Shown piece after piece: positions 53,122 through 62,331 of a stretch of 64,000 bases of DNA. Position numbers and translations under genes: made by a program. The DNA is from Pseudomonas soli (GTDB lineage Bacteria > Pseudomonadota > Gammaproteobacteria > Pseudomonadales > Pseudomonadaceae): the NCBI RefSeq assembly GCF_900110655.1, contig NZ_FOEQ01000007.1, positions 216,516 through 280,515 on the forward strand, written 5' to 3'. The notes below the pieces were generated by a model. It was given only the letters and a program-made list of their open reading frames with translations. It made no database searches and had not been told where the DNA came from. The number at the start of each line of letters is the position of its first letter. Within the stretch, counting starts at the first letter, position 1.

Positions 53122-53206
53122 AAAAGCCGGTGCATTCGGGCGGGGGACAATGGTAGGTTGCTAAGCAACGACACCGCCCCTACCCGCCTTGCAGAGAAGC
53201 AGCCCG

Positions 53207-54181
53207 ATGAAAAAGACCGTCCTGGCCTTCAGCCGCATCACCCCGGCCATGGCCGAGCGCCTGCAACACGACTTCCACGTGATCGTGCCCAACCCCAAGC
53301 TGGGCGACATCGCCGCCCAGTTCAACGAAGCGCTGCCCGAGGCCCACGGCCTGATCGGCGTCGGCCGCAAGCTGGGCCGGGCGCAGCTCGAAGGCGCGGG
53401 CAAGCTGGAGGTGGTGTCCAGCGTCTCGGTCGGCTACGACAACTACGACCTGGACTACTTCAACGAGCGCGGCATCGCCCTGACCAACACCCCCGACGTG
53501 CTCACCGAAAGCACCGCCGACCTGGGCTTCGCCCTGATCATGGGTTGCGCCCGGCGCACCGCCGAGCTGGACGCCTGGACCAAGGCCGGCCACTGGCAGG
53601 CCACCGTCGGCCCGGCGCAGTTCGGCTGCGATGTGCACGGCAAGAAACTGGGTATCGTCGGCCTGGGCAACATCGGCGCGGCTATCGCCCGGCGTGGCCG
53701 TTTGGGTTTCAACATGCAGGTGCTGTACACCGGCAACAGCCGCAAAGCCGCGCTTGAGCATGAGCTGGGCGCGCAGTTCCGTAGCCTGGATGAGCTGCTG
53801 GCAGAGGCCGATTTCGTCTGCCTGGTGGTGCCGCTGTCGGACGCCACCCGCAAGCTGATCGGCGCCCGCGAGCTGAAGCTGATGAAGCCCAGCGCGTTCC
53901 TGGTCAACATCGCCCGTGGCCCGGTGGTTGACGAAGTGGCACTGGTCGAGGCGCTGCAGGAAGGTACCATTCGCGGCGCCGGCCTGGACGTGTACGAAAA
54001 GGAGCCGTTGGCCGATTCGCCGCTGTTCAAGCTGCCCAACGCCCTGACCTTGCCGCACATCGGCTCGGCCACTGCCGAAACCCGCGAAGCCATGGCCAAC
54101 CGGGCCATCGACAACCTGCGCTCGGCGTTGCTGGGCGAGCGGCCGCAGGACCTGGTGAATCCACAAGTGTGGAAAGGCTGA
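53207..54181 (+). CDS. 2-hydroxyacid dehydrogenase (GhrB / 2-ketogluconate reductase type)
   Basis: The 324-residue D-isomer-specific dehydrogenase has the Rossmann motif GLGNIG (152-157) and the catalytic Arg237 (NIARGP), Glu266 and His284 (LPHIGSA). Members of this group reduce glyoxylate, hydroxypyruvate or 2-ketogluconate with NAD(P)H; the sequence does not decide which. The start MKKTVLAFSR is used; an upstream TTG at 53189 adds six residues. Confidence 0.92.
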   Translation: MKKTVLAFSRITPAMAERLQHDFHVIVPNPKLGDIAAQFNEALPEAHGLIGVGRKLGRAQLEGAGKLEVVSSVSVGYDNYDLDYFNERGIALTNTPDVLTESTADLGFALIMGCARRTAELDAWTKAGHWQATVGPAQFGCDVHGKKLGIVGLGNIGAAIARRGRLGFNMQVLYTGNSRKAALEHELGAQFRSLDELLAEADFVCLVVPLSDATRKLIGARELKLMKPSAFLVNIARGPVVDEVALVEALQEGTIRGAGLDVYEKEPLADSPLFKLPNALTLPHIGSATAETREAMANRAIDNLRSALLGERPQDLVNPQVWKG

Positions 54182-54207
54182 GTCGTTCAGCCCGAGCGCC
54201 TGGCCCC

Positions 54208-54238
54208 GTCGCAGTCTGTTTCCACTGCAGACTGCGAC
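54208..54238. terminator. Hairpin terminator between convergent genes
   Basis: GTCGCAGTCTG and CAGACTGCGAC form an 11-bp perfect stem with a 9-nt loop, 27 bp after the dehydrogenase stop and 10 bp before the convergent EamA stop. No U-tract. Confidence 0.6.
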
Positions 54239-54247
54239 AAGGCGCCA

Positions 54248-55150
54248 TTACTTGACTGCCAGCTCCCCTTCCACAGGCCTGGGCTTGGGCTTGCGAAACA
54301 CCAGCACGTTCCCCGCCATCACCGCCACCAGCCCCAACAATGCCGGCGCTGTCCATTGATACCCCTCGGCAAACGCCGACACATTCAACGCCACCAGCGG
54401 GAACAGCACGGTGCAGTAGGCTGCCCGTTCCGGCCCCATGCGCCCGACCAGCGTGAGGTAGGCGGTAAAGCCGATCACCGAGCCCGGGATCACCAGATAC
54501 AGCAGCGAGCCTATGTAACGCGTGTTCCACTCCATATCGAAGGGGATCCCCCTGAACAGGCAATACCCTGCCAGCATCGACGCGCCATAAACCATGCCCC
54601 AGGCATTGGTGGTCATGGGTTTGAGCCCGGCCTTCTGCTGCACACTGGAGAGCATGTTGCCGGCGGAGAAACACAGCGTGCCAAGCAGTGCCAAGCCCAG
54701 GCCATAAAGGGTTTCGCGGCTGGCGGCATGATGAGAAAGCTCTGGCCAGAACAGCAGCCCCAACCCCAGCAGCCCCATGGCTCCGCCGCCAAGCACATTG
54801 GCAGCGATCTTCTGGCCGAAGAACACCCGCGCATTGATCGCGTTCCACAGGGTGGCAGTGGAAAACACCACGGCGATCAGGCCGGTCGCGACCCACTGGC
54901 TGGCGGTGAGAAAGCACATGAAGTTGACGCAGAACAGGCACAAGCCCTGGGCCAGGCACACCAGGTGACCACGTCGGTTCATCGGCTGCAAGCGGCGGGT
55001 GAGCAGCAGCAAGACAAACAGGATCAACCCGGCCAGGGCGAAGCGGTAGACGATCGACACCGGGATGGCGACCACACCCAGTTGCAGCTTCAGGGCGATC
55101 CAGGTGGTGCCCCAGATCAGGACGGTAAGCAGGTAGAGCGACAGGTTCAT
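54248..55150 (-). CDS. EamA-family (DMT) transporter
   Basis: The 300-residue protein has ten predicted TMs in two EamA halves, starting MNLSLYLLTVLIWGTTWIAL; TTWIALK is typical of the family. Members export metabolites or amino acids; the substrate is unknown. The frame upstream to 55345 crosses a REP pair and was rejected. Confidence 0.9.
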   Translation of the reverse strand: MNLSLYLLTVLIWGTTWIALKLQLGVVAIPVSIVYRFALAGLILFVLLLLTRRLQPMNRRGHLVCLAQGLCLFCVNFMCFLTASQWVATGLIAVVFSTATLWNAINARVFFGQKIAANVLGGGAMGLLGLGLLFWPELSHHAASRETLYGLGLALLGTLCFSAGNMLSSVQQKAGLKPMTTNAWGMVYGASMLAGYCLFRGIPFDMEWNTRYIGSLLYLVIPGSVIGFTAYLTLVGRMGPERAAYCTVLFPLVALNVSAFAEGYQWTAPALLGLVAVMAGNVLVFRKPKPRPVEGELAVK

Positions 55151-55174
55151 GGCGGCTTCCTCGAACAGGCTTTC

Positions 55175-55254
55175 GGCCCATCGCGGGGCAAGCCCGCTCC
55201 CACATTGGGCCACCCTGGCGGGCTGGCGTGGGAGCGGGCTTGCCCCGCGATGGC
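55175..55254. repeat. Inverted REP pair upstream of the EamA gene
   Basis: A plus copy (ATCGCGGGGCAAGCCCGCTC, from about 55179) and a reverse copy ending at about 55252 flank a GC-rich spacer. It lies 25 bp upstream of the EamA start, between two divergent genes, an unusual place for a REP pair. Confidence 0.9.
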
Positions 55255-55379
55255 CGTCACAGGCAAACAGTGTCTTCCCGGGCTTCACACCTGCGCTTGC
55301 ATAAACTTGCGCTTTTCCTCCTCCGCCAGCTGCCTTCCCGCCCACGCCGCAGTACGATGGCCTTCAGAGGAGTCTCCAG

Positions 55380-56255
55380 ATGCCCGCACTCGACCACCTG
55401 CAAGTCTTCAACGCCCTCAACGCCTCACCCAACGCCCGGTTGGAGCTGAGCGCGCACCTGGGCGACGGCCTGGCGGCGGCATTGTGGAGCAACCGCGACG
55501 ATGCCCGCGATTACCAGGCGCCCAGCCATCACACCCTGTCGTGCTACATCGCCGACGGCACCGGTACTTTCCGCCGCCAGCGCCCGGCCGACCGCGGCGC
55601 ACCGGACAAACTGTGCGTGATGCCCGCCGGCCACGAATCGAACTGGGTGATCAATGGCTCGATCCGCCTTGCCCACCTGTACATCAGCGAGGAACAGTTC
55701 GCCCTTGGCTGCACCCGCCTGCTGGACCGCGAACCGCGTGAAATGCAGCTGCGCGAGGCGACCTTCCTCGACGATCCGCAACAGGCCGCACGCTTTCGCC
55801 AGCTGATCGACATGGACTGGTCCGAGCCCGGCGAACGCCTGCTGGCCAGCAGCCTTGCCCACGACATCATCGACCACGCCGTGCTCAACCAGGTCGGCCT
55901 GCGCCATGGGCTCAAACTCAGGGGTGGCTTGGCGCCGCACCAGCGTCGGCAGCTGGTGGACTATATCGAGGCCCACCTGGACCAGCCGCTGACGCTGGGC
56001 GAGCTGGCGCTGCGCTGCAACCTGTCCGAGTACCACTTTGCACGGATGTTCCGGGCAAGTTTCGGCCTGCCGCCGCATCAGTATCTGCTTGCCCGGCGGC
56101 TGCACAGGGCCTGTCGCTTACTGCGCCTGGGCACGCCAGCCCTGGGCGAGGTGGCACTGGCGTGCGGGTTCGCCAGTGCCAGCCATTTCAGCAACAGGTT
56201 TCGCCAGGCATTGGGGGCGACGCCTGGAGAGTACAGGGCAGCGTTCCGCGCCTGA
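55380..56255 (+). CDS. AraC-family transcriptional regulator
   Basis: The 291-residue protein has a C-terminal AraC domain (about 190-290) with both HTHs: LTLGELALRCNLSEYHFARM and GEVALACGFASASHFSNRFR, followed by GATPGEYR. The N-terminal part has a cupin-like sensor. AGAGGAG precedes the ATG. It is divergent from the DMT exporter, which it may regulate. Confidence 0.93.
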   Translation: MPALDHLQVFNALNASPNARLELSAHLGDGLAAALWSNRDDARDYQAPSHHTLSCYIADGTGTFRRQRPADRGAPDKLCVMPAGHESNWVINGSIRLAHLYISEEQFALGCTRLLDREPREMQLREATFLDDPQQAARFRQLIDMDWSEPGERLLASSLAHDIIDHAVLNQVGLRHGLKLRGGLAPHQRRQLVDYIEAHLDQPLTLGELALRCNLSEYHFARMFRASFGLPPHQYLLARRLHRACRLLRLGTPALGEVALACGFASASHFSNRFRQALGATPGEYRAAFRA

Positions 56256-56310
56256 CTGCCGGGCCCTGTCGCGGAACAAGCCCATTGCCATGCCGCCCAT
56301 TATCGATTGG

Positions 56311-58713
56311 TCAGAACTCGAAGGTGCTCGACAGGCTGACTTGCCGCGCATCCCCCACCGCAACGAAATAGCGGTTCACCGCGGAGCTGTAGTACACCTT
56401 GTCGAACAGGTTCTTCACGTTCAACTGCAGGCGCACCTTGTGCTCGTCCAGCTTGGTTTCGTAGCTGGCGAAGGCATCGGCCACGGTGTAGGCCGGCAGG
56501 TCGAAGTCGTTTGTCGCATTGCCCGCACGCTCACCCACGTAGCGCGCACCGGCTCCCAGGCGCAGGCGATCACCGCCGAACAGGCTGCCGTAGTCGTATA
56601 CTGCCGACAGCGAACCACTGTGGCGGGCGACGTTCTGCAGGCGGTTGCCCTTGAGCTGCGGGTCCTTGGTGACCTCGGCGTCGGTAAAGGCATAGGCCCC
56701 GATCAGGCTCCAGCGCTCGCTGAGCTGGCCAGTCAGGTCCAGCTCGACGCCCCGTGAACGAACTTCCCCCGCGTTGCTGTAGAGAATGGTCCCCGGCTGG
56801 GTGTCGCCATCGGCCACCAGCACGTTGCGCTTGGTGATGTCGAACAGCGCCAGGGTACCGGTCACCGCGCCCGGCACGTCGAGCTTGGCCCCCAGCTCCC
56901 AGGACTTGCCCTCCTCCGGCGCGATCCCAGAGTCCAGGGTCAGGGTGCGGCCACCACCGATGCTCAGCGGGGCGATGGTCGAGTTGGGCTTGAACGACTC
57001 GCTGTAGCTGCCATAGAACGACAGCTGCTCATCGACCTTGTAGACGACGCCCGCATGGGGCACCCAGGTCTGGTCACTGGTGTCGGTGTTGACGTTGAAC
57101 GGTCGGCCGCGGCCGGCGTACTGGTCGTACTGCTGGAAACGCCCGCCTGCCACCAGGATCCAGTGCTCGTCCAGGTGCCAGGCGTCCTGCAGGAACAGCG
57201 AATCGGTGCGCAGCTTGTCGGTCTGGTCGCTGTCGCTGGCGCGCACATTGGTGCCTTCCACTTCGCGGCCATAGACCGGGTTCAGATAGCTGAAGGTCGA
57301 GCGGCTGTTCTGACGGATCAGGTCGGCGCGGTAGACCTTGCGGTCCTCGTGATCGGCACCCAGCACCAGATCATGACGCATGCCGGCCAGCTCGACACTG
57401 CCGTTGAGGCTGAAGGTGACGAACTGGTCACGGCTCAGGGCGCCCCGGGTGCCGTCGATACTGCGCGACAGCGTGCCCTTGCTTTCATCCACGCCGGTCA
57501 CGCGCACCTGGCTGGCATCGTAGGTTTCGCGGTTGAAGCTGTAGCCGACGTGCAGCTTCCACGCGTCGTCCAGCTGATGGTCGATTTCCAGGCGGTACAG
57601 GTCGGAGCGGCCCTCCATGTCGTTGAACGGCTCGTCCAGGCGGCGAGTAGCGGGTATGTTCAACGGGTGGCCATCGCTGCCGAAGGCGGTCCCGCGGTCG
57701 AACGGATAGCGAAACTCGCGGTGCTCATAGGCCAGCACCACCTGGGTGTCCTCGCCGTACCAAGCCAGCGACGGCGCCACCAGCGATTCGCGGTGCACGC
57801 CGAAGTTGCGCCAGTAGTCTTCATCCTCGTGATCGACGATCAGGCGATAGGCCAGGTTGCTCTCCCCCAGCGCACCGGTGCTGTCCAGGCCGCCACCGCT
57901 GCCGTTCTTGCCGTTGCCGTAGGTCGAGCCGCGCAGGGTCAGGGCGTTGTACTGCGCAAGTTGCGGGCGCTTGCTGACCACATTGATCACCCCGCCCGGG
58001 TCCTGGATGCCGTAAAGCAGCGAGGCCGGGCCCTTGAGCACTTCGACCCGCTCGGTGCTGGCATTGAGCGCGCGGCCCTGCACGATCGGCATGCCGTCGC
58101 GCATGATCGAACCGTCGCGGTTGTCGCCGAAGCCACGCTTCATCACGGTGTCTGCGGTACCGCCGAAGTTGTTGCCCTGGGTGATGCCGCTGACGTTGTA
58201 CAGGGCATCGTCCAGATTGCGCGGCGCCTGGTCGCGGATCACCTGGGCCGGGACCACGTTCACGGCCTGCGGGATATCCAGGGTCGCGCCCTGGCCGCGC
58301 ATGATCGAGGCGCTGGCCGGCGGCTGGTAGCTGTAGTCGTCCAGTTGCGAGTTGATGGTGGTGGCTTGCAGGTTCACCGCGCCGGAAGTGTCGACCGGCT
58401 CCAGGGTCAGCGTGCGGGCGTCGAGGCGGCGCCAGGCCAGGCCTGAATTGCCGAGCAACTGCTGCAGAGCCTGCTCGGCGTCGAAGGTGCCGTTCAGCGC
58501 CGGGGCTCGCAGGTCCGGTAGCGTCAGGGTATAGACCACGCTCTGCCCGGTGGTACGGCTGAAGGCGTTGAGCGCCTGGGCCAACGGCTGGCTGGGCTGG
58601 GCGAAGGCATAGACCTGGCTCTGCTGGGCGGCCACGGCCTGGGGCACGACGGCCACGGCGGACAAGCTGCAGAGGCCGAACCAGAGCGAGACGCAACGCG
58701 GGGTGAACTTCAT
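56311..58713 (-). CDS. TonB-dependent siderophore receptor with signalling (STN) domain
   Basis: The 800-residue protein has a signal peptide (about 1-29), an STN signalling domain (about 33-108, AQALNAFSRTTGQSVVYTL), a plug (about 135-250, IPQAVNVVPAQVIRDQ and GGVINVVSKRP) and a 22-strand barrel ending in Phe (LSSTFEF). The STN domain marks it as a transducer working with FecR and FecI, encoded immediately upstream. The ligand is probably a ferric siderophore. Confidence 0.95.
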   Translation of the reverse strand: MKFTPRCVSLWFGLCSLSAVAVVPQAVAAQQSQVYAFAQPSQPLAQALNAFSRTTGQSVVYTLTLPDLRAPALNGTFDAEQALQQLLGNSGLAWRRLDARTLTLEPVDTSGAVNLQATTINSQLDDYSYQPPASASIMRGQGATLDIPQAVNVVPAQVIRDQAPRNLDDALYNVSGITQGNNFGGTADTVMKRGFGDNRDGSIMRDGMPIVQGRALNASTERVEVLKGPASLLYGIQDPGGVINVVSKRPQLAQYNALTLRGSTYGNGKNGSGGGLDSTGALGESNLAYRLIVDHEDEDYWRNFGVHRESLVAPSLAWYGEDTQVVLAYEHREFRYPFDRGTAFGSDGHPLNIPATRRLDEPFNDMEGRSDLYRLEIDHQLDDAWKLHVGYSFNRETYDASQVRVTGVDESKGTLSRSIDGTRGALSRDQFVTFSLNGSVELAGMRHDLVLGADHEDRKVYRADLIRQNSRSTFSYLNPVYGREVEGTNVRASDSDQTDKLRTDSLFLQDAWHLDEHWILVAGGRFQQYDQYAGRGRPFNVNTDTSDQTWVPHAGVVYKVDEQLSFYGSYSESFKPNSTIAPLSIGGGRTLTLDSGIAPEEGKSWELGAKLDVPGAVTGTLALFDITKRNVLVADGDTQPGTILYSNAGEVRSRGVELDLTGQLSERWSLIGAYAFTDAEVTKDPQLKGNRLQNVARHSGSLSAVYDYGSLFGGDRLRLGAGARYVGERAGNATNDFDLPAYTVADAFASYETKLDEHKVRLQLNVKNLFDKVYYSSAVNRYFVAVGDARQVSLSSTFEF

Positions 58714-58743
58714 GGACGCGGACCTGTGGGCGGGATGATCGTA

Positions 58744-58758
58744 TGCGAATGAATCGCA
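58744..58758 (-). promoter_or_regulatory. Inverted repeat upstream of the receptor gene
   Basis: TGCGA-ATGAA-TCGCA lies 31 bp before the receptor ATG. It may be a regulator site in the receptor promoter. It does not match a Fur box or a FecI-type promoter well. Confidence 0.3.
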
Positions 58759-58830
58759 CTTCCACTTACTACACGGATGCCGGCGTGGGGTACCTCATCA
58801 CCTGATGGAAATATTTTGCTGTTCCGACCC

Positions 58831-58906
58831 TATCGCGAGGCAAGCTCGCTCCCACGCGGTGGCTTGCAGGGTCCAAGATCGTGGGAGCGGGCTTGCCCCG
58901 CGCTGA
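58831..58906. repeat. Inverted REP pair between fecR and the receptor gene
   Basis: A plus copy TATCGCGAGGCAAGCTCGCT (from 58831) and a reverse copy TGGGAGCGGGCTTGCCCCGC (58882-58901) flank 25 bp. It lies within the 205-bp gap after fecR and probably separates the fecIR transcript from the receptor transcript. Confidence 0.88.
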
Positions 58907-58918
58907 CGTCGGCTCAGG

Positions 58919-59890
58919 TCAACGCAAAACGGTCAACCGGCCCAACAGCGTCTGCCGCTCGAACCCCAGCACCTTGCCCAGCGAATCCAGCGCGGCCAGC
59001 GGTTCCTCAACCGGGAAACTGCCACTGACCCTGCGCTGCGCCAGCTCACCGTCGAGCAGCAGGATCCGCCCCGGGTAGTAACGCCCCAGGTCCTCGAGCA
59101 CCTGCGCCAACGGCACCTGGTAGTAGTTCAGCCAGCCCTGGCGCCAGGCCAGGCGGCTGTCGCTGTCCACCGCCTCGACCCCACCGGCCACACCACCGGC
59201 ATAGGCCAGTTGCTGGTTGGCTGTCAGTTCGCGGGCAGGCTGCCCTTCGGCTGCCGTCACCGCCACCCGCCCGCTGCGTACCGTGACCTGCGCGCCGTCA
59301 CCCTGCCCGCGCACCTCGAACTGGGTCCCCAGCACCCGCACTTCGCCGCCCTGGGCATCCACCAGGAACGGCTCGCCGGTATGGGTCACCTCGAAGAACG
59401 CGGCGCCGCGCAGCAACCGCACACGCCGCTCGCCCTGGGCGAAATCCACTGCCACGGCAGTGCCGGCATCCAGGGTCAGTTGCGAACGATCGGCCAGGGT
59501 CACCTGCCGCACCTGCGCCCCGCTGGTGTAGTCGGCGCGTAGGTCCTGCAGCCAGAACTGCGGCTGCCAGCCTGCCGCGAATCCCAGCGCCAGGACCAGG
59601 CTCGCCGCCACTGCCAGGCCGCGCCACGGTCGCTTGCGCTCGGGCCGGCGCATGGCCTCCAGGTATGTTTGCAGCCCTTGGTGTTCCTCGGCCGCCAGCC
59701 GCGCCGCCGGCGCCTCGCTCAGGCGCCAAAGCGCCTGGGCCTCGGCATAGGCCTGGCGATGGGCGGGGCTCTCCAGCAACCAACGCTTGAACGCCGCGCC
59801 CTCGGCCTGCGCCGGCTGCTGCTGGATGCGCCCCAGCCAGCGCAGGGCGGCCTGGGACTGGGCGGCAGTGATCGGCTGTTCAACACTCAT
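58919..59890 (-). CDS. FecR-type anti-sigma factor / regulator
   Basis: The 323-residue protein has the FecR layout: an N-terminal cytoplasmic domain with FKRWLLESPAHRQAYAEAQALW, one TM at about 90-108, and a periplasmic FecR domain (ADYTSGAQVRQVTLADRSQL) with a C-terminal STN-interacting part (RILLLDGELAQRRVSGSF). It relays the receptor signal to FecI. It overlaps fecI by 4 bp; a reading to 59950 overlaps fecI coding and was not used. Confidence 0.94.
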   Translation of the reverse strand: MSVEQPITAAQSQAALRWLGRIQQQPAQAEGAAFKRWLLESPAHRQAYAEAQALWRLSEAPAARLAAEEHQGLQTYLEAMRRPERKRPWRGLAVAASLVLALGFAAGWQPQFWLQDLRADYTSGAQVRQVTLADRSQLTLDAGTAVAVDFAQGERRVRLLRGAAFFEVTHTGEPFLVDAQGGEVRVLGTQFEVRGQGDGAQVTVRSGRVAVTAAEGQPARELTANQQLAYAGGVAGGVEAVDSDSRLAWRQGWLNYYQVPLAQVLEDLGRYYPGRILLLDGELAQRRVSGSFPVEEPLAALDSLGKVLGFERQTLLGRLTVLR

Positions 59891-60438
59891 CGACGGGCGC
59901 TCCCTGGCCGGCGCAGTGGGGACGCGGGGTCGGCGACACTCGCCTTGCACGCTTCGAGGGCGCGCATCATATGCTTTTCCACTGCGCTCTGGGACAACTG
60001 CATGGCCTTGGCGATCTCGCCGTAGGTGCAGCCATGGATGCGGCTGAGCAGGAAGATCTGCCGGGTGCGTTCGGGCAGCGCCCGCAGGGCCGCCTCGATG
60101 CGTTGCAGGTCGTGATTGACCTCCAGGGCCTGGTCGGGGGCCTGGCTGTCCGACACGCTGTCATGATCATGCAGGCCTTCAGCGACCCGGTCGCGGCTGC
60201 CTTCGCTGCGCAGGTAGTCGATAGCCAGGTTGCTGGCGCTGCGCAGCAGGTAGGTATCGAGCGCCTCGACCTGCACCTCGGGGCGCCGCCAGAAGCGCAG
60301 GAACAAGTCCTGCACCAGGTCCGACGCCGTGGCGCGGCAGCCGACGCGGCGGCTGACCAGCGCCTCCATGCGCGCACGCTGGGCGAGGAACACCTGGACA
60401 AAGCGTGCCCGCCCGCCGCCGGCCTCGGAGTCGCTCAA
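59887..60438 (-). CDS. FecI-type ECF sigma factor
   Basis: The protein has region 2 (SDLVQDLFLRFWRRPEVQ and LLRSASNLAIDYLR) and region 4 (ALPERTRQIFLLSRIHGCTYGEIA and SQSAVEKHMMRAL) of ECF sigma factors. The best start is TTG at 60438 (183 residues), just after the upstream stop; an ATG lies 23 codons inside. It should direct transcription of the receptor gene when the signalled siderophore is present. Confidence 0.93.
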   Translation of the reverse strand: MSDSEAGGGRARFVQVFLAQRARMEALVSRRVGCRATASDLVQDLFLRFWRRPEVQVEALDTYLLRSASNLAIDYLRSEGSRDRVAEGLHDHDSVSDSQAPDQALEVNHDLQRIEAALRALPERTRQIFLLSRIHGCTYGEIAKAMQLSQSAVEKHMMRALEACKASVADPASPLRRPGSARR

Positions 60439-60442
60439 GGGC

Positions 60443-60769
60443 CTAGACCGCCAGCACGGCCAGCAGCGGCCCGAGCACCAGGCTGGCAAGCGCCGCGCCG
60501 AGCAACAGCCGCGGCTGGTAGGGCAGGCCGAACACCCACAGGGTCACGCCGGCCATCAGCACGGCGATCCACTCCACCAGGCCCAGGGCCCAGCCGCGCC
60601 CATGCACGGCGAGGATCAACGACAGCAGCAGCAACGCCCAGCCCGTGATCTTCAAGGCTCGCAGCTGCCGCCCCGTGGGCTTGCGCCCGAGCAGGTCGTT
60701 GAAGTGTTTTTCCATGGCCAGGCACAGGCCGGCAAAACCGGCGAAGCCCATCAGCGCAACCCCCAGCAT
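60443..60769 (-). CDS. DUF3325 small membrane protein of iron-uptake locus
   Basis: The 108-residue protein has three TMs (about 3-19, 39-57 and 65-105). DUF3325 proteins recur next to PepSY ferric reductase-like proteins in Pseudomonas siderophore loci. It shares a base with the PepSY stop (60769) and ends 4 bp before fecI. Confidence 0.85.
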   Translation of the reverse strand: MLGVALMGFAGFAGLCLAMEKHFNDLLGRKPTGRQLRALKITGWALLLLSLILAVHGRGWALGLVEWIAVLMAGVTLWVFGLPYQPRLLLGAALASLVLGPLLAVLAV

Positions 60770-62331
60770 CAGCTCGCCTCCACGGTCTTGGCGGCGCGTG
60801 GCGCATGCTTGGCGACCGGCTTGGGCGCGCGCAGCATCTTGCCGGCGGCCCAGGCCAGGAACAGGCCGGTGGCCAGGGCCGTCAGGTCGAAACCGGCCAT
60901 GGCCCAGTCACCCGCGGCGATGGAGTGATCCAGGCCCTGGTCGGAGGTCAGCGCGTTGAGCAACGGCAGCAAGGCGAACGCCAGCGCGCCCAGCGTCAGT
61001 TGCTCGCCCCAGGCGCGGCGCCCGCTCCTGAGCATGGCGTGGAGCAATGACGCGCCCCAGGCCAGGAAGAAGCCGTTGATCTCCCAGTCAGCCCGCCCTT
61101 CCAGCGTTGCCGGCAGCAGGCGATTGGCCCAGAAGAACGCCGCCACGCCCAGCAACAGGCCGCTCATGCTGGCGATGTTCAGCACTTCGACCAGGCGCAG
61201 TTCGCCGGGCATGCGCGCGCTCTTGGCATGCTTGAGCTGGCGCTTGCCCAGCCACATCACCAGCCCGGTGCCGATCACGGCGGTGCCGGCCACGCCGAAG
61301 GCGAAGTACAGCCAGCGCAGCCAAGGCCCGGCGAAGTTACCCATGTGCAGGCCGACGAAGGTGAACGAGGTAGTCATCGCCGCGCTTTCCGGCGCGCCGC
61401 GGCGCAGCAGCTCGCCACTGACGCCATCGAAGGTCCAGATGGCGCTGCGCTGGTAGGCGACACTGTCGGCCGAGGCGCGGGTGAAAGTGACCCGGGCGTT
61501 GCGGTCACCCGGGTTGTGCACCTGGATGTAGCCCATGCGCGCCCCCGGCGCCTGTTCCTGGACCTTGGCATACAGTTCGGTCAACGGCGCCAGCGGCGCG
61601 GTCTGGGCAACCGCCTTGGGCACCTCGTCGCGGCCGAACACATCGTTGAAGTAGCCGCTGCTGTCGCCGTAGCTGGCCAGGATGCTGGCCGGCATGACCA
61701 TGTACATGAAGATCACCAGGCTGCTGTAGCTGATCATCAGGTGGAACGGCAGCACCAGCACACCGATGGCGTTGTGACCGTCGAGCCAGGACCGCTGGCC
61801 CTTGCCCGGGCGGAAGGTGAAGAACTCCTTGAAGATCTTCTTGTGGGTGATGATCCCGGTGACCAGCCCCAATAGCATGATGAAGGCGCAGAAGGTCGAC
61901 AGCCAGCGCCCCCAAGGGTGGGGCATCTGCAGTTGGAAGTGGAACCGGTAGAAGAACTCGCCGCCACGGCTGTCGCGGGCCTCGACCGCCTCGCCAGTGC
62001 GCGCGTCGAGCTCCTTGTCGGTGAAACCACGCCGCCCACCACCGTTCGGGTCACGCCAGCTGACGCTCAACGCCGCCTCGCGCTCGCTGGGCAGGCGGAT
62101 GAACCAGGTGCTGGCATGGCCGGCATTGGTTTCGAGGTAACGCTGGGCCAGGCCGAGACTGGTCACCGGGTCGAGTGGATGACTCTGCACCTCGGGCTGG
62201 GTCCAGTGGCTGATCTCGTCCTTGAAGTACGACAGCGTCCCGGTGAGGAAGATGGCGAACAGCAGCCAGCCGAAGATCAGGCCGGTCCAGGTGTGCAGCC
62301 AGGCCATGGCCTGGCGGAAGCCTTCTTTCAT
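60769..62331 (-). CDS. PepSY-associated TM protein (putative ferric-siderophore reductase)
   Basis: The 520-residue protein starts MKEGFRQAMAWLHTWTGLIF and has about five TMs with conserved histidines (LHTWTG, DGHNAIG, LPFHLMISY, FTFVGLHMGN) expected of the PepSY_TM family, plus a large periplasmic loop (about 40-190). Such proteins are thought to reduce iron from siderophores in the periplasm. It overlaps the DUF3649 stop by 4 bp. Confidence 0.9.
   Translation of the reverse strand: MKEGFRQAMAWLHTWTGLIFGWLLFAIFLTGTLSYFKDEISHWTQPEVQSHPLDPVTSLGLAQRYLETNAGHASTWFIRLPSEREAALSVSWRDPNGGGRRGFTDKELDARTGEAVEARDSRGGEFFYRFHFQLQMPHPWGRWLSTFCAFIMLLGLVTGIITHKKIFKEFFTFRPGKGQRSWLDGHNAIGVLVLPFHLMISYSSLVIFMYMVMPASILASYGDSSGYFNDVFGRDEVPKAVAQTAPLAPLTELYAKVQEQAPGARMGYIQVHNPGDRNARVTFTRASADSVAYQRSAIWTFDGVSGELLRRGAPESAAMTTSFTFVGLHMGNFAGPWLRWLYFAFGVAGTAVIGTGLVMWLGKRQLKHAKSARMPGELRLVEVLNIASMSGLLLGVAAFFWANRLLPATLEGRADWEINGFFLAWGASLLHAMLRSGRRAWGEQLTLGALAFALLPLLNALTSDQGLDHSIAAGDWAMAGFDLTALATGLFLAWAAGKMLRAPKPVAKHAPRAAKTVEAS

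Noticed and set aside
56256..56310. REP-like CCCTGTCGCGGAACAAGCC between AraC and receptor genes
   Set aside because: Resembles a decayed REP but lacks the second half, so it is not listed as a repeat.
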